From the NCBI RefSeq assembly GCF_037975245.1, contig NC_092581.1, positions 12,057,303 through 12,121,302 of the forward strand: 64,000 bases of DNA, written 5' to 3'. The stretch comes from Apostichopus japonicus (taxonomy: Eukaryota; Echinodermata; Holothuroidea; Aspidochirotida; Stichopodidae). The translations under genes were made by a program, and so were the position numbers. The notes under the pieces were generated by a model that made no database searches, was not told the origin of the DNA, and was given only the letters and a program-made list of their open reading frames with translations. Shown here in pieces: positions 23,530 to 35,265 of the stretch. The stretch's first letter is position 1, and every line of letters starts with the position of its first letter.

Positions 23530-24146
23530 CTACAAATAAAACAAAGAGTGAAAGAAAGGAAGGATATGAAAGTAATTAATTGAAAAATTCATTAAAGGAG
23601 CAGAAAGTTATTATTTAATGAACAGGAATATGGTTTACTATAGAAGCAGTGACAGGGTCTGCAAGGCTGGGCTAATGTTTGGTATACAAGCTGGAGGTGT
23701 GGTGCTTATGTAGGGAGGGGACGAATACCAGTTGTATTTATTTAGATGTAATTTTGATGAGTGTAGTGTTTTTAATTGTGAGGTGGTAGAATATAGTGTG
23801 GAAGGACATAGCCTGACTGGGTGGAGAATTGGCTTAATGAAGGTTTGGTTGAAAAGTCATGTTACTGGATGTATAGTATGGCAATGAAGTTCAAATGGGA
23901 TGTAGTGTGACTGCATGTAACTGAAGTAGTTAGGCAGTAATGTAGTAGTGGGATATGCAATGAGGCTGCGTGTAGGGACATGCCACAGCCAGGTTATATG
24001 TAGTGGAGTATAGTGGGGCAGAGTGTAGATATTGAGGGGGGTGGCTCTATAAATCCAGAGTGTAGCAAGAATTGGTCATAGTGATGAGTAATGGGAGAGT
24101 TGGTGAGGGGCAAACAAACAGCTAAATGGCAACATGAAAAACAAAC

Positions 24147-24275
24147 CTTGATAAGTAATTCCCAGGGTGTGTAGTCATCTTCATCTTCCAGCACAGGCTC
24201 TAGAAACGGTTCCCATAGCGATATCTTCTCGTTATATATCATCCCTTCTAGGGTCATCTCCATCTCTGCTCTCAT
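24147..24275 (-). CDS. VPS13A: VPS13A/C exon w35, YNEKISLWEPFLEP
   Basis: 43 codons, phase 0 to 0. EMTLEGMIYNEKISLWEPFL then EPVLEDEDDYTPWELLIK matches the strongly conserved human LELEVHYYNEMFGVWEPLLEPLE..PWNLGIK. ACAG acceptor, GTTTGT donor. Confidence 0.96.
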
Positions 24276-24745
24276 CTGTGTAACCATAAAGAGATAACAT
24301 ACAAGGAGATAATAAAACCATGATGTAGGTGCTTCTATGATGGAAGGATTAATAAACCCAATTGACATGTTGTCAACTTTTCAAGAGAGCCACTTTTAAT
24401 TTGTTTCAACTCCATTTTTTTTTTCTGTGGAGAGTTCATTATCAACATCACACCCAGGTGTTATATAGAAATGAATCTAGCCATAGGTACATTTGATAAG
24501 AGAGTAAATGCTTTGTTTGGCTAAAGTGCTTAATATTGTTATTCAAAATGTAGAAAAAGCTAAGACATCCATTGTGACATAAATGAAAGAAACTGAAGAT
24601 AATATTATGTGGTCATTTTCACTGTGTAGCCCAAAGAGGTTACCATGGAAACACAATTTTCTGCTCTGATATACTCTGCTTCCACTGACACACGAACAGT
24701 ACAATGATGATCGAAAATGATATTAAAAAATAGCAACGGACGTAC

Positions 24746-24930
24746 ACAGGCTGACCAGTCGAAGACAAGCGTCCTCATCCGAATCTGGAATATCATGACG
24801 GATAGATGATCACGTGCTGCCTCTAACTCCAGACAAACACTCAGGCGAGGCATCTGTACGGTCAGTTTCTGGGTGGGAGTGGATGAGGGCTCTGGAACTG
24901 GGGCAAAATCTACCATGTTCTTCATGCTCC
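24746..24930 (-). CDS. VPS13A: VPS13A/C exon w34, groove segment
   Basis: Phase 1 to 0. LTVQMPRLSVCLELEAARDH and LVFDWSAC align with human IKMNIDSIFIVLEAGIGHRT and GEGKNWSSL. ACAG acceptor. The donor could be read at two places; GTACGT after Cys is chosen because it keeps frame with w35. Confidence 0.92.
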
Positions 24931-25490
24931 CTGTTGTAAGAAAAATCAAAAGAGGATAATATGCACAAAATGTAGCATTAAAGAGTAAGGGGTGTTTCCC
25001 CAATAAATGAAAAAAGGAAGAGATATATTCCAAAAAGTTTTTTAGGGTAAGTCCTCTTTCCTCACGTGTACTTCAAAATCATTATTAGAGAACAAGAAAA
25101 TACCTGAATATGGTGTATCTTCGAGGGTATTGACCCCTAACCCCCCTCCCCCCACCCCCAACAAGGGCTTCTCTGACTTAGTGGTCCTAGTACCTTTGAG
25201 TCAGTAATGGTGCATCCATTCAAAAATCTTACAACAAGTTTTATGTATCATTCCTTTGCTAAGGTTATTGAAAACCATGCATCAATACTATCAATGATTA
25301 TGGTCATTTAGGCCCAGACACCAGCAAAATGTTTAAAACACGAGCTGGTAAAGATTTATAATTCCTAACCTTTGTTAAAGTTAGTACGATGATACATGGC
25401 CTGTGAAAAGTGATATCAAAATTAAACTACACCACAAGAAGAGAGGAGAGATGATAAAAAACAAAAGAAGAATATAAATGAAGCAATCAC

Positions 25491-25587
25491 CTTTCCTTCT
25501 TTGAAAACCATGAGAGAAGATGGGTTTAGGTGTCCACAGATTTTCTTGATCGTAATCGTCTGTGAGTGGCCGTGAAGATGCAGATTT
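25491..25587 (-). CDS. VPS13A: VPS13A/C exon w33, LWTPKP segment
   Basis: Phase 0 to 1. DYDQENLWTPKPIFSHGF aligns with human STAHLWEKKDTKTLKMWF, a conserved short stretch between groove strands. GCAG acceptor, GTGATT donor. Confidence 0.88.
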
Positions 25588-26079
25588 CTGCAAATTGAAC
25601 AAATTCAAAGGAAAGATGTCGCCTATACCAAAATTACAATTATTATCTTTACATCATCAAATGAGGAATATTTCAAAATAAGGAATCATTTGTATAAAGC
25701 TTACTGGTATTGTTGAATCAGTGTGTGCTATCGTTTAATTTGATCAGGGAGATCAGTTATTCATTCTGAATTCTCTTTATATTATTTTATTGTCATTACA
25801 GTAGTATAACAACAGTACTAAAGCTAGGGCTTCATAAATCTGCTATTAAATATGCTAGATCAAGGCTGATTTACTGCTATGGCACTAATGCAACATAGTT
25901 GGAACCTGTTTTCTGTTCAAGGGTATCTTTAGGCGTCTGAGGCTACGCTAGCCTCCAAATAGGACCAGGTAATATCACCACATAATCTGAAATCATCCAA
26001 AGTGACTAGATAAACAATGATGCTTACTGCTAGATAAGCATTATATCACAATCACACCTTAGCAATGGTCATTGTTGCA

Positions 26080-26185
26080 GGGTTTGATCCTTACAGGATC
26101 TTGTTGACATGCTTTAGTTTTCGCTAGGTTGCTTCTGACGATCAAGAATCCTGCTAGGATTCAAACGTCCTACACTTCGGACACT
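26080..26185 (+). repeat. relic of hammerhead-like retroelement 3' end
   Basis: CTGACGA (26135-26141), a 7-bp stem (26146-26152 with 26156-26162) and AAACGTC (26163-26169). Order and spacing resemble the 59.9-kb motif, but three extra bases follow the core and GAAA has become CAAA, so a decayed copy. Confidence 0.55.
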
Positions 26186-26307
26186 CCTTCCACATATACC
26201 AACAATGGATTCATCTTAGTAGAGACTTAATCAGTAATTCAATTTTGCTTTAAAGTTTTCATATATGCAAAGAAAAATGCAAAAGAATCTCTTCTTGACT
26301 TGTTTAC

Positions 26308-26463
26308 CTGCGTTACAGACGACAGAGCATTTGAGACTCCGAGCATGACGTTAACCACCCTGGGGGAGATGTGGAAGCAGACGTCTGTAAAGTCCACGGC
26401 AACCGTCTCCTGTCTGTCTTCAGAGACACTTCTCGTCACGGATATTGCACACGGATCTAACAC
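26308..26463 (-). CDS. VPS13A: VPS13A/C exon w32, groove segment
   Basis: 52 codons, phase 0 to 0. VLDPCAISVTRSVSEDRQ matches human VLQPCDLFYQTTQKG. DVCFHISPRVVNVMLGVSNA matches LTLKVSPVIINTMITITSA. CTCAG acceptor, GTAAAC donor. Confidence 0.95.
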
Positions 26464-27003
26464 CTGAGATGTGAATCAAAATCAGTTTGGTTCATTTTAA
26501 TTAGTTTATCGTAGATTATTGAAGTCTAAATGAGTCTAACTTAGTAGAATAGGAGCTTTGTGCATTCATAAAGCATCAGATAAAAGAGGCTAGTTTTTGT
26601 GTTGTTGTTATGACATTTTACTGCAATGCTATTAGTACACCTGTCCAAAAGCATGTCTTAAACTGATAGGCAGGCAAAAGGTTCTGCCAAAGGACGAATA
26701 ATCTATGGCCTGCCAGGTTTTTAAAAGCAGACTATAACTGCAGCCAGCAAAATCCTAAAATATTGAAGTAATGTGTATTAGCTGACAACAAATCAGCTCA
26801 CATGATGAATTTCACTGAATTACCAATAAGGTAAAAAAAAAAGGTGCAATTTGTAATACACTGGGGACTTTCTATATAGGGAGCTTTTACTTGTGATAGA
26901 ATATTTCAACATTGCAGATGGAATATTTGCATATTAAACCTTTTCATATTCGGTTTCTGATTTAATGTAATTTTCTTGTATTTTTGTCACAGGACTAAGG
27001 TAC

Positions 27004-28290
27004 ATATGCAAATGTTAAACAGTCCAGCAGACTGGGTATAAAATGTTGACATTGGCCGATTCTTGAAGATAAGACAAACACTGACTCCACAGGACATATT
27101 CCTGTTTGTGGTACTGTCAATGCACAAATGTTAAACAGTCCTGCAGGCTGGGTATAAAATGTTGACATTGGCACGATTCTTGAAGATTAGACAAACACTG
27201 ACTCCACAGGACATATTCCTGTTTGTGATACTGTCAATGCACAAATGTTAACAGTCCTGCAGGCTGGGTATAAAATGTTGACATTGGCCTGATTCTTGAA
27301 GTTAATACAAACACTGACTCCACAGGACATATTCCTGTTTGTGATACTGTCATTGCTCAAATGTTAAACAGTCCTGCAGGCTGGGTATAAAATGTTGACA
27401 TTGGCACGATTCTTGAAGATTAGACAAACACTGACTCCACAGGACATATTCCTGTTTGTGATACTGTCAATGCACAAATGTTAACAGTCCTGCAGGCTGG
27501 GTATAAAATGTTGACATTGGCCTGATTCTTGAAGTTAATACAAACACTGACTCCACAGGACATATTCCTGTTTGTGATACTGCCATTGCTCAAATGTCAA
27601 ACAGTCCTGCAGGCTGGGTATAAAATGTTGACATTGGCCCGATTCTTGAAGTTAATACAAACACTGACTCCATGGGACATATTCCTGTTTGTGGTACTGT
27701 CATTGCTCAAATGTTAAACAGTCCTGCAGGCTGGGTATAAAATGTTGACATTGGCCCTATTCTTGAAGTTAATACAAACACTGACTCCATGGGACATATT
27801 CCTGTTTGTGGTACTGTCATTGCTCAAATGTCAAACAGTCCTGCAGGCTGGGTATAAAATGTTGACATTGGCCCTATTCTTGAAGTTAATACAAACACTG
27901 ACTCCACAGGACATATTCCTGTTTGTGGTACTGTCATTGCTAAAATGTTAAACAGTCCTGCAGGCTGGGTATAAAAGGTTGACATTGGCCCTATTCTTGA
28001 AGTTAATACAAACACTGACTCCACAGGACATATTCCTGTTTGTGGTACTGTCATTGCTCAAATGTTAAACAGCCCTGCAGACTGGGTCTAAAATGTTGAC
28101 ATTGGCTCGATTCTTGAATATAAGACAAACACTGACTCCACAGGACATATTCCTGTTTGTGGTACTGTCATTGCTCAAATGTTAAACAGCCCTGCAGACT
28201 GGGTCTAAAATGTTGACATTGGCTCGATTCTTGAATATAAGACAAACACTGACTCCACAGGACATATTCCTGTTTGTGAAACTGTCATTG
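27004..28290. repeat. 117-bp minisatellite, 11 copies
   Basis: The phrase tattcctgtttgtg recurs every 117 bp from 27101 to 28268 in the intron between w31 and w32. Units differ by a few bases and one- or two-base indels. Because 117 is divisible by three, open frames extend across several units on both strands. Confidence 0.97.
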
Positions 28291-28386
28291 CTGTTCTGCT
28301 TTCTCAGTTTGATTCCTCTTGAAGCTAAATTCAAACACTAATTTACTTCCTCAGACTACTTTTAAATTCTCTCTCTGAGTACTCAC

Positions 28387-28503
28387 CTGATACGCAGATA
28401 GCAGTGGATGTGAATACAGACAGGAATACATCTGTATATTGCACACGTTTGCCACCAGACTCTGAGTTCCTAACTGGTTCTGAAAGGCAAGGTTTCCTTC
28501 CAT
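28387..28503 (-). CDS. VPS13A: VPS13A/C exon w31, groove segment
   Basis: 39 codons, phase 0 to 0. MEGNLAFQNQLGTQSLVANV followed by CNIQMYSCLY aligns with human GNLENSTMTAAIKDLQVRACPF. The initial Met is internal, not a start. GTAG acceptor, GTGAGT donor. An 11-copy 117-bp array fills the intron after it. Confidence 0.92.
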
Positions 28504-29104
28504 CTACGGAAAATAAAATATTATAAAACTTGGATGTGAACAATAAGAATTCTTAGAGGTGAAGTCGGTTATCCGATACGAGAGTATGAATTAACATAAA
28601 TTGATGTATCTTTTATTGAAGTACCTATCATTTCAGGCATCATTTCCAGTTTGTTAGATTACATTTTAACAGAATCAGGATTGCAACCTGTATTATAAAC
28701 TAAACAAGGCTTGTATTCAACATATCTTTCATTAAGGCAGTCTACAGTAAAACAAATGCAATGGAAGCTTAAGGCAATACTATACAAAGGTGAATCACAA
28801 AAAAGGTGAGGACAAGATGTTAGTCAGTAAAGGGTAAAAAACACAGATGGCCATTGGTAGAAATGGTAAACCCATCCCTGTAGATTTGGACCTTGGTGTC
28901 CTTTATATTATATAAGCTTGTTTCATGGTGGAGAGAAAACTAGGAATCCTCAAGGCTTGATTCAAACAGCTGCCAATCAAAGACATAATGAATGTAATAT
29001 GCAGATCATGGAAAACTTAACAATTTCAAAACTGCAGGCGTTACAGTTCAACGAGGATTCACAGACCTCGGTCAGTCTTAAAAGAAAATAAGACTTTGAG
29101 TCAC

Positions 29105-29403
29105 CTTGAGAACCAAGACTTGGCTACTGCTGCTGGTCGGGTCGTCGAATAAGACGATTTCTGGTTTTCGTAGATGACCCCTGATCCAGAGGGCCCGGCC
29201 CGACCATCCCTCCGGTTGACCTGCCCTGTTCTCCACCGCTGTCCCCGAGGCGGACCTGGATATTTCACGGGTCAGAGAAGAACTGGTGGGACTCATGGGG
29301 GTGGCGGTCCCTGTATGGGTCAGGGTACTGCTTAGGAAGTTATATATCGCCAGGAGGTAGTGGACAAAGATGTTGACTCTTACTTCGTCGACCGTGAAAT
29401 CAA
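29105..29403 (-). CDS. VPS13A: VPS13A/C exon w30, groove segment with Ser/Thr insert
   Basis: Phase 1 to 0, 99 codons. FTVDEVRVNIFVHYLLAIYN matches human FQEMYICASVEFLQTVANVF. An insert of about 45 Ser/Thr-rich residues precedes LWIRGHLRKPEIVLFDDPTS (human WEINVIIKNPEIVFVADMT). CTCAG acceptor, GTGACT donor. Confidence 0.95.
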
Positions 29404-29622
29404 CTGAGATGGTAAGAAAGAAGAAAAATTAGGTCAGACATATTTTCCGCATGACTTCAATTTCTTTTACCCTATAAGAAATGGGCTAAAGTATTAAAGA
29501 TATCTGAAAGTTAGAACACATCTTCCCCATGCCCCCCACCCTCCCCCCCCCCTCCATTCCTTGTAAATCAAAAGGGTCCACTTTGTAGTTTAGTAGGTAT
29601 GAGATAAAAATAAAAACCTTAC

Positions 29623-29747
29623 TCTGCTGGTTGCCACTGATGTCCTTGATGTATGCAGCTTCTATCATCGGTGCCAGGGCGTGCTCCTGTTTGAAAGGGT
29701 GCCGCCTCTCATGTTTACTCAGCCTCCTCCTTGACTTCAGGATTAAC
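29623..29747 (-). CDS. VPS13A: VPS13A/C exon w29, basic segment
   Basis: Phase 2 to 1. Very basic (KSRRRLSKHERRHPFKQEH), then MIEAAYIKDISGNQQ, the equivalent of human DIKYRKVRDGCVTDAVF. ACAG acceptor, GTAAGG donor. The intron upstream starts close to an ATGATC-type microsatellite. Confidence 0.9.
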
Positions 29748-29779
29748 CTGTTTGAGAGAGATGAAGCATAATTTGATGA

Positions 29780-29880
29780 TACCAATCATCACCATGATGA
29801 TCATGATGATCATGATGATCATGATGATCATGATGATCATGATGATGATGATCATCATCATCACCATCACCATCACAATC
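29780..29880. repeat. ATGATC/ATG microsatellite
   Basis: About seven copies of the 9-bp unit atgatgatc, then catcac repeats, just upstream of w29. The unit contains the self-complementary TGATCA, so the array can fold on itself. Confidence 0.9.
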
Positions 29881-30112
29881 ATCTATATGACGTTGTCAAG
29901 CAATGACTGCTGAAAACATTTCTCTGAGTTGAGTTCAATATCAACATCAACTTAATACTATCAACATCAACATCATTCAACATCAACATCTTTTGACCCA
30001 TGTCAATCCCCAATTCTTTTTGTTATTTCATGATCCTCAACCTGGAAAAATGATATGAAAAAAGAGAAAGATAATTGTTATTTCTTAATTGAATTATTTC
30101 TTTTTCACTCAC

Positions 30113-30291
30113 TTTTTGATGGCCAATGGACTGTTGGGTCTGATATCTTCTAGCGTTATGTCCAATAATGAAAGGCCAGCTGTGATTGGTCCTTTGGTGT
30201 TCATGGTAGCCGACAGAGAAACCTCACCAAACTTCAGGCATGAAAGTCCAAATTTCGGATCTCGCAAAATCAATATTTTCTTGCTCTTTGG
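30113..30291 (-). CDS. VPS13A: VPS13A/C exon w28, groove segment
   Basis: Phase 0 to 2. FGLSCLKFGEVSLSATMNTK and LSLLDITLEDIRPNSPLAIK match human LKLAEFKLENIISTLKMYTDG and FSLKNCILDDKRPHVKKAT. TTTAG acceptor, GTGAGT donor. Confidence 0.94.
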
Positions 30292-30913
30292 CTAAAGGTG
30301 AGAAACGATGTATTAAATACACATTATTATTATTATTATTATTATTGTCTTTATTAACAGACTTGATCAAGCACAAAACAGAAACTTCCAACCACAAATA
30401 ACATTATGAAAACGTGGTGTTCATTTTTTACATACCACATGCAAATTTGGTTCATTAGTGTATGTAATTATGGTAGGCAACTGATGCCAAGACAAATGAC
30501 TTACAGTGTTTATGTTACATCCACTAGTTTGATTCAATGGCATGTAGCATTATTGCATTCCTCACTTAATGTTCAAGTATGTGATCAACATATTAATTAA
30601 CCTAATTTCCAATTGAAATCAAGTATTATTTTTTTTTCAAATCATTACCTGTGTCGTACAATTTTCTACCTGGTGTACAGTAGTAATATAACTCTCTTCA
30701 TGTAAAAGTCAAAAGTCAGCAATTATTTACACACTTAACCTAATTGCCATTTTGGGTTTGGGCTCAACATTTCCAATCAGTTTTGTTTCATTTGGTGTAT
30801 AACTAAAGCTTCCTTTAAAAGTCAAATTAAGTAATAAGCAAGTAATACCTATTCCTTCATTTCTTAGTTCAATCTATCACTTACAAACCGTCACGATACC
30901 ATCTCAAACTTAC

Positions 30914-31101
30914 CAGTTTTGGTTCGTTGGTGTACAGTATCACTGTAACTCCCTTCAAGTCAAAGTCAAACTGAATAGCCATGTCATTATCGCCTCCTTC
31001 GGTTGGAACGTCCTTCGGTTCGGACGAGACTGCCGCAGTCGACTCCGATGGTAGGGACTCGTCTGACCGGTGAATCTCTGCGCCAACGATTACATCACCG
31101 T
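30914..31101 (-). CDS. VPS13A: VPS13A/C exon w27, linker and groove strand
   Basis: Phase 1 to 0. An acidic, Ser/Pro-rich linker (SDESLPSESTAAVSSEPKDV) is followed by IQFDFDLKGVTVILYTNEPK, the equivalent of human LNISFKTDDLTMVLYSPGP. CCAG acceptor, GTAAGT donor. Confidence 0.92.
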
Positions 31102-31697
31102 CTGGTTTTAAAAGAATCAGAGAAAGAGAAAACCGCGTCATTCATAGAAGTAACGTCTCTGAGAGGGTACTCGTAGCCGTTTTTGACAACTGCTATCGCA
31201 CAGCCAATTTTAATTTATGATGAGGCTCAGATGTTTAAAGGAATATTTCTCAAAAACTAAAGTTTGTATAGAAATACAACCTGGATTGAAAGCAGTGGTC
31301 TTAAGCAGTCAACGACATATGAAAATTAATTTTGTGCCTACAGCGGTCCTTTAATATTGCATAGCTTGGTTTATCATTCAGATAACACTTGTAGCAAATA
31401 TTATCACCACTTGAAGTCACCAAAACGGGAGAAAATAAGGCTTCAAGCGAGCTGAGCGGATGCGAAACAAGCATCAAAACCTTTGATGTAGACTTGCAAC
31501 TTAACAGAGCAATTCACAGGAAAAGAATGACCAGGCCAAGGCACCAGATCTGGCCAGACAGAGCTGGCTAGACTGGCTGCCCTTGGCAGGCTACAGTATA
31601 GTTGGTGGTAGTTTTTTTTTGTGAGTTGAGCGCCGATTGCGCGGGAAAATGCATAAGTAATTTGTCCAGAAGGTAAGGAGTTCCCGATGTAAGTTAC

Positions 31698-31785
31698 CTG
31701 GATAAGTCACATTAGTACTGGTAGCAGACAGGTTTCCCCGTAGAGCTGCCAATGTAGTGATGATATCTTGCTCGCCAATGTTCAC
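31698..31785 (-). CDS. VPS13A: VPS13A/C exon w26, groove segment
   Basis: Phase 0 to 1. VNIGEQDIITTLAALRGNLS corresponds to human ILSQEDITTIFKTLHGNIW. TTCAG acceptor, GTAACT donor. Followed in the upstream intron by a 22-bp minisatellite (31979-32433). Confidence 0.93.
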
Positions 31786-31978
31786 CTGAAAAACAGATAA
31801 GAGAATAAGAAATGATGATGCTGGCTTAGTTCAGTCACCCACTAATGTAGGCAAAGTAGTCTTGGTTTACTACCCACGTTCTATTGCCATGGAAATAACA
31901 AATATAACATGTCATTAATATATCTCTTCTTGGAAACTCCAATATTGCAATCAGTCTCAATTTTTTTTTTTATCACAG

Positions 31979-32433
31979 AACCAATGTAGCACCATACCAG
32001 CACCAATATAGCACCAGACCAGCACCAATGTAGCATGACACCAGTACCAATGTACCGCCAGACCAGCACCAGTGTAGCATGACACCAGTACTGATGTAGC
32101 ACCATACCAGCACCAATGTAGCATGACACCAGCATAGATGTAGCACCATACCAGCACAATGTAGCATGACACCAGCACTGATGTAGCACCACACCAGCAC
32201 CAATGTAGCATGACACCAGCATTGATGTAGCACCATACCAGCACCAATGTACTACCATACCAGCACCAATGTAGCATGACACCAGCACTGATGTAGCACC
32301 ACACCAGCACCAATGTAGCATGACACCAGCATTGATGTAGCACCATACCAGCACCAATGTACTACCATACCAGCACCAATGTAGCATGACACCAGCATTG
32401 ATGTAGCACCATACCAACACCGATGTAGCACCA
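31979..32433. repeat. 22-bp minisatellite
   Basis: About 20 copies of a 22-bp unit (accagcaccaatgtagcatgac, varying at several sites; often alternating as a 44-bp dimer). Minus strand has no stop in any frame over most of the array. Intron between w25 and w26. Confidence 0.95.
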
Positions 32434-32840
32434 TAAGTGTTTATTTATCTTGTCCTTTGCATTCACTATAACATTTATTCACTCACTGGATGTATAAACA
32501 CCAGTGTCATGACTCTAGTCACTCAAGTTCTAAACGTGCAGTGATTCAAACAAGTTTATTGTTTTTTTTTCTCAATAGAGATAATAAAAATGACTTGAGT
32601 ACTGCTAGATGACTCAACTAAAGCCAGTATCTCGTTACAACTATGATAAATATGAAAGACTTTAATGCACCAGCCTATCCGGGTAATAGACAGTAGCTGT
32701 TTTTACAGAAATATCCTTCACCAAGGACCTGGTGAATCTGCTTTTATCAAAATGTCTTTGCTAAAACTCGCTAAAAATCCTCCAAAGATAGCTACAAATA
32801 TCTCTGAATACTTGTTACTCGAATGCATTCTACAGCTCAC

Positions 32841-32988
32841 CTTAATGGCCTCCAGCATTCCTTCTATCGTGGTAGGGATCATCCTTGTGTGTTCCTTGCT
32901 CAGAGGTTGTTTAATCAACAGACCAAAGCTGACAGGTTCTACGATCAGGCTGTGAGAGCCGAGGACTTGATTCTCATCCACAAGGCCT
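32841..32988 (-). CDS. VPS13A: VPS13A/C exon w25, groove segment
   Basis: Phase 2 to 0. SHSLIVEPVSFGLLIKQPLS and MIPTTIEGMLEAIK align with human LDLLLPLNLEVVVERNLC and VNAQLKPMEFILS. ACAG acceptor, GTGAGC donor. Confidence 0.93.
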
Positions 32989-33878
32989 CTGTAAAACAAA
33001 AATAACAATACAAACAAGAGTTAAAACCCAACAACATCTACAGTAACATGTGACTTTCATGTTCTGCTGTTTTAAGTTTTGTTCAAATCACAGGACAGAT
33101 GAACAATAGTATAGAAAGTAACTGCACCAAAAACCAAGGATTACAAAATCATATCAACTTTAATACACATAGTAGGAACCCTAAAGTGTGCTCAGGGGTG
33201 ACGTTTGGTGTCATTAGGGGTGTCATTTGGTGTCATTAAGAATTATAAAGCCAAACCCAAGTGGATTTCAAATACAGTTACGGTCTGTATTAAATGGGCT
33301 TATTTACTCAATTTGATGTGCGATTTAACTTACAATGAGATGGATATTCATTCATAGGGGATATACTTTCTGTGTCTGAAGGCACTGCCAGATTATATAA
33401 TAGGCAGATGAAGAAAGTGTCTAGGGGGACCTCCAAGGTCAAGGGGTGGGTGTCTGTGAACACTTCCAGGCACTTGAGACTTTCAAGCAATCATGCCTGA
33501 TAATCTTACATGGGGGGTGGGGTAATATGGTGCCTTAGGGCTCCAGAGGGTATTAATTTGGCACTGTCAGAAAGTCAATGGAACAAGTTTGCCCTAACCA
33601 CCATACACCGTGCTATGGGTGAGTGGGTATAGGCAGTGCCCAGTAGTAGTAATCAAACCTATAGTCTCTGAAAGGCTATGGGTTCAAAGGCATGAAGGTA
33701 AAATGTGTACAAGTTAAGGATCAATCCATAATAATCAGCTTTAATTAATTATCAGCTTTAATAGACAGTTGACTGTATAAATTCTGGTACCATCGCATTA
33801 CATGCAAGCAATACCACTCGGTAAATCTATTTCTTTCTGTGAATTTGATAAAGCTATTTCCATATATTTTCATCATAC

Positions 33879-34108
33879 CTCATAACTTGAGCTTGGCTGA
33901 GTTTCAGGGACAGATTCAACATGATTATCTTCTGTGATGTCTGGGCGATGAGGATGCTAGTCTCCTCCAGAGAGCTCTTTAGGGAGAGATTGCCGAGATG
34001 TACCACGATGCAATGCGGCGATTGCCAGTTCTGGGGTATGTAGACCACCGGTGCATTTATCTCGATGTCCATCTGGATTCCCTTACCACGAGTCTGAATG
34101 TCATCCAC
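33879..34108 (-). CDS. VPS13A: VPS13A/C exon w24, groove segment APVVYIPQ
   Basis: Phase 0 to 2. MDIEINAPVVYIPQNWQSPH and VHLGNLSLKSSLEE match the family signature IKAPVVVIPQSPVS..VADFGLI. Ends in IIMLNLSLKLSQAQVM (human DLITIKLSEMRLY). TTAAG acceptor, GTATGA donor. Confidence 0.96.
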
Positions 34109-34637
34109 CTTAAGAAAAATGTTATTTGGTTGAAAGATCGGGAAAAAATACCAATTAAAGAGAAAGGGACAGAAAAAAAGGGAACTGAATAACTCTAAGT
34201 TTCCATGTTTACAAACATTAATGTACAATAGTTCCCAGAATAGAGTGGAGAATAAGAATAAGATAATAACTGATACTGAGATGCAGCCTGCACTACTTAA
34301 AGTTGTCTTTTACTTTTTGGTAAAATTATTTCACCGACAAATGTTTAATATAAAACGTGAACATTTAACTACTAAACGGACGGATGCCTTTCACAGACGT
34401 ATTCATTGATCCCAAACATTCTATCACACAGTGTTGTGGGATAGTTCGATACTTTTAGATATTTTCAAGTTTCAATAAACCATAGAGATGGAAACTTGAT
34501 AAGGTGAGTTTTGTAGGGAATTCAAGACCAAATTACAGTCTTGTGGAAAAGACAGTAAGAGTAAACAATTAATATCCCTTAATATCAATTATTCAGCTTC
34601 TGATTCAACCTTCTACAGAGATGAGACCAATCCTTAC

Positions 34638-34715
34638 CTGTTTTTGAACAGCTTTGGTTGAGGCATCTTTAGCAGTGTCCAATGTTGATTGGTTGACAAA
34701 AGGTTCAAAAAATGC
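34638..34715 (-). CDS. VPS13A: VPS13A/C exon w23, groove helix
   Basis: 26 codons, phase 0 to 0. FFEPFVNQSTLDTAKDASTK aligns with human FIDNFQAAKQALAEATVQAAG, the amphipathic helix between two groove repeats. TTCAG acceptor, GTAAGG donor. Confidence 0.92.
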
Positions 34716-35118
34716 CTGAATGATGATGAATAACAAAATGGCTTAATAACAACAACAACAACAATAATAATAAAAATAAAAGAAAAAATAATGAAACAAT
34801 CTTGTTCTCAGAAACACTTGATTTCTTAGTCAAGTCAGAAAATGATGGAACATTTTCTTTTGGCTTTGGTGTTGTTTGCTATAGGACCAAGAACATTTAT
34901 ATACTCAACTGCAACCCTAGAACTTCTTTATGTACTGTGCACAAGTCTGTATATGAAAACCTGTCCCCAGCAAGCACAAAAATTAAAAATATTTAATGAA
35001 GTTAAATTTACACGGTAGAGTTGTAACGGATAAATGTTTAATTTCCACAAACGGGAAATAATACCTACAATGACCTGTCTTTAATATAAGCTTGTATGAA
35101 GTATTAAATGTGACTCAC

Positions 35119-35265
35119 GGTAAGATTTTTGATAAACTGTCCTAGTAGAACTGTTTGTATTCTGCCCCCTCTGAAGCGAATGCTATAGTCCAGGGGGATC
35201 GGAGAAGTTGCAGACGGCTGGGTACCGGTAACTTGAGGTTTTGCTGGTACTTTGAATGCCGTAAA
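35119..35265 (-). CDS. VPS13A: VPS13A/C exon w22, groove segment
   Basis: 49 codons, phase 0 to 0. LDYSIRFRGGRIQTVLLGQF followed by IKNLT aligns with human MNVVDIQVNLIVGCIEVVFVTKFLYS. ACAG acceptor, GTGAGT donor. Confidence 0.92.

Noticed and set aside
24605-24745. Extension of exon w34 with a long open minus frame
   Set aside because: The frame is open by chance; the GTACGT donor after DWSAC joins exactly to MRAEMEMTL of w35 as in the human proteins.
27529-28054. Repetitive open frames on both strands with 39-residue periods
   Set aside because: Produced by a 117-bp repeat unit whose length is divisible by three; both strands are open, so this is not coding evidence.
31881-32420. 179-codon minus-strand open frame rich in Cys/Trp/His
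   Set aside because: It lies in a 22-bp tandem array and is open in other frames as well; no splice-compatible phase, no family resemblance.
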